From Betaproteobacteria bacterium Ga0077532 (lineage in GTDB: Bacteria; Pseudomonadota; Gammaproteobacteria; Burkholderiales; Ga0077523): a stretch of DNA of 58,903 nucleotides. The position numbers and the translations under genes were made by a program. Every line of letters begins with the position of its first letter. Position 1 is the stretch's first letter. The notes beneath the pieces were generated by a model that was not told the DNA's origin, did not search any database, and saw only the letters and a list, made by a program, of their open reading frames with translations. This document shows positions 54,001 to 58,903 of the stretch, in pieces. The stretch spans positions 1 through 58,903 of the forward strand of contig LNEE01000047.1 in assembly GCA_001464895.1 (NCBI GenBank), given 5' to 3'.

Positions 54001-55625
54001 CCGAAGACTGGGCCGACGCATGGCGGCTGCGCCGCATCGCGTCGCACCTCGCGATGATCGACGCGCAGGACGAGTTCCGCCAGCTTGCGCAGACGCGCGG
54101 CGAGCTGGAACACGATCTCGCGCGGACGTACCACGACGCCGTCGTGCGCCGCACATGGCTCATGATCCTGAAGCACGCGACACCGGACGTGTGTGCGGCC
54201 CTGCAGGGATACCTCAATGCGATCGAGCGCATCGCGACCGGCGCCGGTCGCCGCGCGGTGCGCTATCGGCAGGAAGCCCGCGAGGCTGCGGCCCGCGCGC
54301 ATCCCGCGGTGCCCTGCTGGATCATGTCGCATGCCCGCGTCTCGGAATCACTGCCGGCGGAGCTTGGGTGCTTCGACCTCGTGGTGGTGGACGAGGCCTC
54401 GCAGTCGGATCTCTCCGCGCTGCCCGCCCTGCTGCGCGGGCGCAAGCTGCTCATCGTGGGTGACGACCGCCAGGTCGCGCCGGAGAGCCCGGGCATCGAG
54501 GAGGACCGCATCCGCTCGCTGATGCAGCGGTTCCTCGTGGACCAGGTGGCCGTCTATCGGCCGCAGATGTCGCCCGACCGGTCGATCTACGATCTCGCCA
54601 AGGTCGTGTATGCCCGAAGCGGCGTGTTGCTGCGCGAACACTTCCGCTGCGTGACGCCGATCATCGAGTACTCGAAGCGCGAGTTCTACGGCGACGAACT
54701 GCGGCCGCTGCGCGTACCCACGCCTGCCGAGCGCTTCGACCCGCCCCTGCTCGACATCCACGTGAGCGGCGCGCGACGCGACGGCGAGATCAACGAGGAC
54801 GAGATCGCCTGCATCGTCGACGAGGTGCGCGCGCTCGTGGAGGATCCGCGCACGACCGGCCGCTCGATCGGCGTGGTGTCGCTCGCGGGGGAGGCCCAGG
54901 CCCAGCGCACCTGGGAACGCCTGAACGAGGCGCTCGGCCCCGCCGTGCTGCAGCGGCACCACGTCGCGTGCGGCGACGCGCGGAGCTTCCAGGGCCGCGA
55001 GCGCGACGTCATCTTCCTCACGCTCGTCGCGACACCCGAGGATCCCGGTCCGCCGCAGTCGCGCGACGCCTTCGCACAGCGGTACAACGTGGCAGCTTCG
55101 CGGGCCCGTGACCGGATGGTGCTGGTGCGCAGTGTGGAACTGACCGATCTGCCCGAGGCCGACCGCCTGCGTCGCGGTCTCATCGCGCACTTCGCCGATC
55201 CGATGCGCGAGCCCGCCGCCGCCACCGGCGATCCGCGCGACCGTTGCGAGTCGCCGCTCGAACGCGCGCTGTACGACCACCTCACGACGCGCGGGTACCG
55301 CGTCACGCCGCAGGCCCGCGTGGGCTCCTACCGCATCGACCTCGTGGTCGAAGGCGAAGGCGATGCGCGCCTCGCGGTGGAGTGCGACGGCGACCGGCAT
55401 CAGGGACCCGAGACCTGGCTGGAGGACGTCCGCCGTCAGCGCGTGCTGGAGCGTGTGGGCTGGACGTTCTGGCGCTGCTTCGCGGCCACGCTGCTGCGGC
55501 GCCCCGAGGCCGTGCTGGCGGATCTCGAGTCCGCGCTGACCGCCGCCGGCGTGCGCCCCGGCGTCCGTTCGGTGCAGCGGACGGATCCGCTGACGGGCCG
55601 GCGGCGCGTGACCGCTCGCCGCTGA
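51051..55625 (+). CDS. SF1 helicase fused to a Vsr/DUF559-like nuclease
   Basis: About 1524 residues. The N-terminal 350 residues are unrecognised. Helicase motifs are Walker A GPPGTGKT near residue 426, then a long insertion with coiled coil, Walker B LVVVDEAS near 1112, LIVGDDRQV, RSFQGRERDVIFLTLV and NVAASRARDRM. The C terminus (about 1400-1510) is a PD-(D/E)xK domain: SPLERALYDHL, YRIDLVV and AVECDGDRHQG. Similar helicase-nuclease fusions occur in antiphage systems. GTG 51051 is preferred because the 37 residues after ATG 50940 look noncoding. Confidence 0.85.
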   Translation: MPAAKARLLSLLEYVRQVARVRTPTVSNLADHGRFLLHDHQVAEFASVLRMGGDADGGDEVWFTVPRPRASGLPPEPDSPWLAPWLTVGSSMLAPPGLADTLDGAALIAAGTHRDADGQQTSLDDVARPAISPQSRVSLAAYEYRAEVERQFRHYTERVWRPWSESEQHRRSLSRLYAQLFTLHQDLTGATTEEDLELVLGLGIGTWEDEAGRISYPLLTKLVDLTIHPVTGAAEIRPRDGDPRLELDAYTQRRNPGVAQAEQAARERFAAATNTFSPFDPESWRPALEAVRTCLDPRGEQHHAGFVPLDLGVAEPTAKFTVTEGWALFARPRSQDPLVQDLEKFVEAIARLPGDQALPRATAAMVHEPGSDAEKVTLPAFRGVSMAKSDGASDGPVRDLYFPKPFNDEQVRVVQLLEAHDGVVVQGPPGTGKTHTIANIICHWLATGRRVLVTSMKEPALAALRDKLPEEIRPLAISLLSAEKDGMRQFEQSVRVIANEVQGIDPEALAREVKRLEETIDALQTRIAKIDVDIGRWARLNLARLDVSGERLDPLDAAREVMAATGRFEWIPDKIGVGPQYTPKFSATDMDRLRAARRQIGRDIDYAGADLPAPDALPTAEEIATAHRDLSRFARLSEAARSGDIPTLAPTGAAALDALQALTAELTRVRELDAEIARATQRWTDRLRQALAQGAHADELALLDTLGREFDQAMGQRRAFVARPVALPAAAELDADFGQALQNLADGRRAFGIAGVFGKGEAKKHLESVRINGLVPADADEWQHVVAYLALQRKWRELAARWNTLATDLGLDPVDVQDASAGLAAAAQLAAVRRLQTFESTVRSLAVHASAMFPGWTGAQRRPDDAIAWNELDRTVEHYLASSRLGDVWAVRERLRRGLDGRNGRVVEQMRAFLDATLGDPQHGEPTVVAMWNALLLELARVRALMPRLATVAQVTAAIEASGAPRYARLLRDTPADANDALVPEDWADAWRLRRIASHLAMIDAQDEFRQLAQTRGELEHDLARTYHDAVVRRTWLMILKHATPDVCAALQGYLNAIERIATGAGRRAVRYRQEAREAAARAHPAVPCWIMSHARVSESLPAELGCFDLVVVDEASQSDLSALPALLRGRKLLIVGDDRQVAPESPGIEEDRIRSLMQRFLVDQVAVYRPQMSPDRSIYDLAKVVYARSGVLLREHFRCVTPIIEYSKREFYGDELRPLRVPTPAERFDPPLLDIHVSGARRDGEINEDEIACIVDEVRALVEDPRTTGRSIGVVSLAGEAQAQRTWERLNEALGPAVLQRHHVACGDARSFQGRERDVIFLTLVATPEDPGPPQSRDAFAQRYNVAASRARDRMVLVRSVELTDLPEADRLRRGLIAHFADPMREPAAATGDPRDRCESPLERALYDHLTTRGYRVTPQARVGSYRIDLVVEGEGDARLAVECDGDRHQGPETWLEDVRRQRVLERVGWTFWRCFAATLLRRPEAVLADLESALTAAGVRPGVRSVQRTDPLTGRRRVTARR

Positions 55626-55697
55626 CGGCGCCCATCGGTCTGCGCTACATTCGACGATTCACGGAACTCCGGTCCACCCCATCACAGGCGAGTCACC

Positions 55698-57794
55698 ATG
55701 CCCAATCCCATCAGCTACCAGGTCCGCAATCACATCGGCGTGATCACGCTCGACAATCCGCCGGTCAACGCGCTGTCCGTCGGCAAGGGCGTGCTGCAGG
55801 GCATCCTCGACGCGATCAAGGAAGGCGAGCACGACACCGACGTGCGCATGTTCCTGCTGATCGGCGGTGGGAAGAATTTCTCCGGCGGCGCTGACATCAC
55901 CGAGTTCGGCAAGCCGCCGGCGCCGGGAATGGCCAACCTCCGCGATCTGGTCGCCTACATGGACACCGTGACCAAACCGATGGTGGCGGCACTCTCCGGC
56001 CCGACGATGGGCGGCGGCCTCGAACTCGCGCTAAGCACGCACTACCGCGTCGCCATCGCCGGCTGCCAGATCGGCCTGCCCGAGGTGAAACTCGGCATCC
56101 TCCCCGGTGCCGGCGGCACGCAGCGCCTGCCCCGTCTCGTCGGCGCGAAGACTGCCGTGGCGATGATCACCACCGGCGATCCGGTCGACACCGACCGTGC
56201 GAAGGCGCTGGGCATCGTCGACGAGGTCGTGACCGGCGACCTCATGGCCGGTGCGCTCGACTACTGCAAGCGGCTGCTGAAGGAAGGAAAGTCGGTTCGT
56301 CGGACCAGCTCGCTCGTCACTGCCGTCGAGGGCGACCCGGAGGCATTCTTCACCGCCGAGCGCGCGCGTATCGCGAAGGAGTTCCGCGGCTACCCCGCGC
56401 CGCTCGAATGCCTGGCGTGCGTCGAGGCCTCCGTGAAGATGCCCTTTGCAGACGCGATGCGCTTCGAGCGCCAGCGCTTCGAGGTCCTCGTCGCCACCAC
56501 GGAATCGAAGTCGCTGCGCCACGCCTTCTTCGCCGAGCGCGCCGCGAACAAGATCGACGACGTCCCGGAAGACACGCCGGTGCGCCAGATCCGCACGGCC
56601 GCGGTCATCGGCGCCGGCACGATGGGCGGCGGCATCGCGATGAACTTCGTGAACGCCGGCATCCCCGTGAAGGTGCTCGAGGCCACCCAGGAGCGCCTCG
56701 ACAAGGGCTTCGACATCATCCGGAACAACTACGGCGCCACCGTGGCGAAGGGCCGGCTCACGCAGGAGGCCATGGACAAGCGCATGGGCCTGCTGGAAGG
56801 CGTGCTGACCTACGACCAACTGAAGGACGCCGACATCATCATCGAGGCGGTGTTCGAAGAGATGGACGTGAAGAAGGCGGTGTTCCGCCAGATGGATGCC
56901 GTGGCCAAGCCCGGCGCCATCCTGGCGACGAACACATCGACGCTCGACATCGACGAGATCGCCGCCGTCACCGCGCGCCCCGGGGACGTGATCGGCCTGC
57001 ATTTCTTCAGCCCCGCGAACGTGATGCGCCTGCTCGAGATCGTGCGCGGCGCGAAGACCTCGCACGACGTCATCGCGACGAGCATGAAGCTCGCGCGGAC
57101 CATCAAGAAGGTCGGCGTGCTGGTCGGCGTGTGCGATGGCTTCGTGGGCAACCGCATGGTCCACGCCTACTTCCGCGAGGCGGGCTTCCTGATCGAGGAA
57201 GGCGCGCTGCCGCAGCAGGTGGACCGCGTGATGGAGGAGTTCGGGTTCGCGATGGGCCCGTTCCGCGTGAGCGACTTGGCTGGCCTCGACATCGGCTGGG
57301 CGATCCGCAAGCGCCAGGCCGCGACGCGCAACCCCGCCGAGCGTTACACGGCCATCGGCGACCGCATCTGCGAACTCGGCCGCTTCGGCCAGAAGACGGG
57401 TGCCGGCTACTACCGCTACGAACCGGGCAACCGCAAGCCCATCCCCGACCCCGAGATCGAAGCGCTGATCGTGCAGGCCTCGAAGGATGCCGGAATCACG
57501 CGCCGCGAGATCTCCGACCAGGAGATCCTCGAGCGCTGCATGTATCAGCTGGTGAACGTCGGCGCCCAACTGCTCGACGAGCGCATCGCCCAGCGCGCGA
57601 GCGACATCGACATCGTCTACCTCTACGGCTACGGCTTCCCCCGCTTCCGCGGTGGCCCGATGTTCTACGCCGACACCGTGGGCCTGCCCGCGGTGGCCGA
57701 AGCGATGGCGCGCTACGCATCCATCGGCCCGCAGTGGAAGCCGGCGGCGCTGCTCGCGAAGCTGGCGGCCGAGGGCGGGCGGTTCAACCGCTGA
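55698..57794 (+). CDS. enoyl-CoA hydratase / 3-hydroxyacyl-CoA dehydrogenase
   Basis: 698 residues, FadB/FadJ type. The hydratase half (1 to about 200) has KNFSGGADI, MGGGLELALSTHYRV and PEVKLGILPGAGGTQRLPRL with its catalytic Glu residues. The dehydrogenase half starts at about 300 with IGAGTMGGGIA and has LATNTSTLDI, GLHFFSPANVMRLLEIV and GFVGNRM. It performs two steps of beta-oxidation. No thiolase gene is adjacent. The length and order fit the shorter multifunctional form rather than E. coli FadB. Confidence 0.93.
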   Translation: MPNPISYQVRNHIGVITLDNPPVNALSVGKGVLQGILDAIKEGEHDTDVRMFLLIGGGKNFSGGADITEFGKPPAPGMANLRDLVAYMDTVTKPMVAALSGPTMGGGLELALSTHYRVAIAGCQIGLPEVKLGILPGAGGTQRLPRLVGAKTAVAMITTGDPVDTDRAKALGIVDEVVTGDLMAGALDYCKRLLKEGKSVRRTSSLVTAVEGDPEAFFTAERARIAKEFRGYPAPLECLACVEASVKMPFADAMRFERQRFEVLVATTESKSLRHAFFAERAANKIDDVPEDTPVRQIRTAAVIGAGTMGGGIAMNFVNAGIPVKVLEATQERLDKGFDIIRNNYGATVAKGRLTQEAMDKRMGLLEGVLTYDQLKDADIIIEAVFEEMDVKKAVFRQMDAVAKPGAILATNTSTLDIDEIAAVTARPGDVIGLHFFSPANVMRLLEIVRGAKTSHDVIATSMKLARTIKKVGVLVGVCDGFVGNRMVHAYFREAGFLIEEGALPQQVDRVMEEFGFAMGPFRVSDLAGLDIGWAIRKRQAATRNPAERYTAIGDRICELGRFGQKTGAGYYRYEPGNRKPIPDPEIEALIVQASKDAGITRREISDQEILERCMYQLVNVGAQLLDERIAQRASDIDIVYLYGYGFPRFRGGPMFYADTVGLPAVAEAMARYASIGPQWKPAALLAKLAAEGGRFNR

Positions 57795-57827
57795 GCGGCA
57801 TACCAGACGCCCCTCGATGACTCTCCC

Positions 57828-58625
57828 GTGACACGACCGGGAAGACGCGGGCGCACGATCGCGGTAATCGCCGCGGTCGTGCTGTCCGGCGTCTCGCGAG
57901 CTGGCACGCTGGGGGATTTCGAGAGTGCTGCCGGGGCGCCCGCGTCGTCCGGCTCCGCCACGGGCAGCAGCAGTCGCGGTGGCGGTGGCGTGCACGTCAG
58001 TTCGAACGTGGGGGCGAACATCGGCGGGGACCTCACGCTGCTCGCGGTGATCGGTCTCGCGGCCGGCGCCGAGATGAGCCTGGCCCGCATGCGCGGCACG
58101 CCGTCGATGTACGGCGTGAACGTCACACCACGGGAGACGGGCTCGCCCGACCTGCCCCTCCTGCGCCTCGATGCCAACTACCAGAACGTCCAGGGCGACA
58201 CCCGCGCGACCGACGTCCGCATCGAGACCGGCTACGGCCCGCTCGGCCTGCAGGCCCGCCACACCCGGTTCCGCGAGGACGAACCCCGCGACACGCTTGA
58301 CCTCACCTACGTGCACGGCCTCATCCGCGTCTCGGCCACTCCGGTGTTCGGCCTCGACCTCGGGCTCGGCGCCGCCTGGCTCGACGGGCGGAACCGGCAA
58401 GACGGCTTCTCCGCGACGCTGCCCGTCGCCTGGCGCCCGCATCCGCGCGTCGAGTTCCGGTTCGCCCCGGCGTGGTCGTCCATCCAGGACCGCTGGATCC
58501 GCGACCACGACATCTCGGCCGCCTTCGTGGTGCCGTACGGATCGCTGCGGATCGGGTATCGATGGGTGGGCGTGAACGGCGCGACGCTGAAGGGTCCGTA
58601 CGCGGGTTTCTCGGTGCACTTCTGA
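57828..58625 (+). CDS. probable outer-membrane beta-barrel protein
   Basis: 265 residues from a GTG. A signal peptide (TIAVIAAVVLSGVSRAG) leads to a Gly/Ser-rich stretch (SGSATGSSSRGGGG). From about residue 95 there are alternating hydrophobic strands, and the protein ends in Phe (AGFSVHF), the usual assembly signal for outer-membrane barrels. No family is recognised. It follows the fadB-type gene by 33 bases but is probably unrelated in function. Confidence 0.65.
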   Translation: MTRPGRRGRTIAVIAAVVLSGVSRAGTLGDFESAAGAPASSGSATGSSSRGGGGVHVSSNVGANIGGDLTLLAVIGLAAGAEMSLARMRGTPSMYGVNVTPRETGSPDLPLLRLDANYQNVQGDTRATDVRIETGYGPLGLQARHTRFREDEPRDTLDLTYVHGLIRVSATPVFGLDLGLGAAWLDGRNRQDGFSATLPVAWRPHPRVEFRFAPAWSSIQDRWIRDHDISAAFVVPYGSLRIGYRWVGVNGATLKGPYAGFSVHF

Positions 58626-58647
58626 GGAGGCATCCCGCCGCGAGACA

Positions 58648-58897
58648 CTTCGTGGATCGAGCTACGCTCGACGCGGCGATGGCTTGGGCGCAGCGATGGA
58701 TCCAGGCACGCGGGCGTCGGGCGGTGCCCGACCCACGGGGGTTGTTCTCAGCGTCGATGCCTCCAGTGGCGAGTGCCCTTCGTGGGTCGAGCTACGCTCG
58801 ACGCGGCGTGGGCTTGGGCGCAGCAGCGAATCCAGGCACGCGGGCGTCGGGCAGTGCCCGACCCACGGGGGTTGCTTTCAGCGTCGAGGAATCCAGT
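58648..58897. repeat. two tandem 120-bp repeats at the right edge
   Basis: Copies at 58648-58767 and 58778-58897 differ at few positions. Each contains cgagctacgctcgacgcggc, ccaggcacgcgggcgtcggg and the hairpin GTCGGGC-N3-GCCCGAC followed by CCACGGGGG. The hairpin core recurs at 9649-9727. No coding sequence is seen in 58626-58903. Confidence 0.75.
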
Positions 58898-58903
58898 CGA
58901 GAG

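Noticed and set aside
50793..54332. A 1179-codon open frame antisense to the helicase gene
   Set aside because: The same shadow effect; it has no motif and overlaps genes on both sides.
1..58903. tRNA, rRNA, CRISPR or prophage
   Set aside because: None recognised on reading both strands; no cloverleaf, repeat-spacer array or phage gene block was seen.

Overview
The window is high-GC DNA that reads as a betaproteobacterial chromosome segment (order Burkholderiales or a relative). The birA-coaX-SPOR block, a lone rfaE2, a Bug/TctC-type receptor, a yqjD-yqjE-yqjK block and a fused indolepyruvate:ferredoxin oxidoreductase support this. About 50 protein genes are supported. I saw no rRNA, tRNA, CRISPR array or prophage.

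Region 1 (about 300-17150) is a nitrogen-scavenging locus. A long leftward unit runs urtABCDE (urea-type ABC importer), amiE (aliphatic amidase), ureE, ureF, a fused ureAB, ureC, ureG, ureD, a MoxR-family AAA+ ATPase and a VWA-domain protein. Divergent from it are amiC (amide sensor) and amiR (ANTAR antiterminator). The urtA leader holds a near-consensus sigma-54 promoter, two hairpins whose six-base loops both show the A1/G4 signature of ANTAR target RNA, and an intrinsic terminator. This looks like the Pseudomonas amidase control circuit placed over a whole amide/urea import and hydrolysis operon. UreC keeps every nickel ligand but differs in the loop and alanines that hold urea.

Region 2 (about 17460-30610) is a light-response cluster around a CarH/LitR-type B12 photoreceptor gene. 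Leftward from the carH promoter run a small exported protein, folE2, an FAD amine oxidase-like protein, DUF1365, a cyclopropane-fatty-acid synthase, a chalcone-isomerase-like protein, an MFS carrier, a DUF3833 lipoprotein, an SDR, an NTF2-like protein and a CPD photolyase, mostly overlapping or nearly so. Rightward are carH, a 48-residue DUF2256 zinc-ribbon gene and an FeS-type photolyase. A 148-bp MITE with TA ends sits inside the leftward operon.

Region 3 (about 30700-41200) holds a di-iron ferritin-like protein, rfaE2, an SbmA/BacA-like ABC exporter-fold carrier, a six-PAS histidine kinase with an ANTAR response regulator, the SPOR-coaX-birA block and a universal stress gene behind an Anr/FNR box.

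Region 4 (about 41370-49660) has an Lrp-type regulator divergent from an acetolactate-synthase-like gene, then a fused arylpyruvate oxidoreductase, an enolase-superfamily enzyme and a solute receptor, suggesting 2-oxo-acid catabolism.

Region 5 (about 49730-58900) has yqjD/E/K homologues, a large SF1 helicase fused to a Vsr/DUF559-like nuclease, a fadB/fadJ-type enzyme, an outer-membrane barrel-like protein and a tandem repeat. Short palindromic repeat families occur near 200, 2200, 9690, 17300 and 58770.
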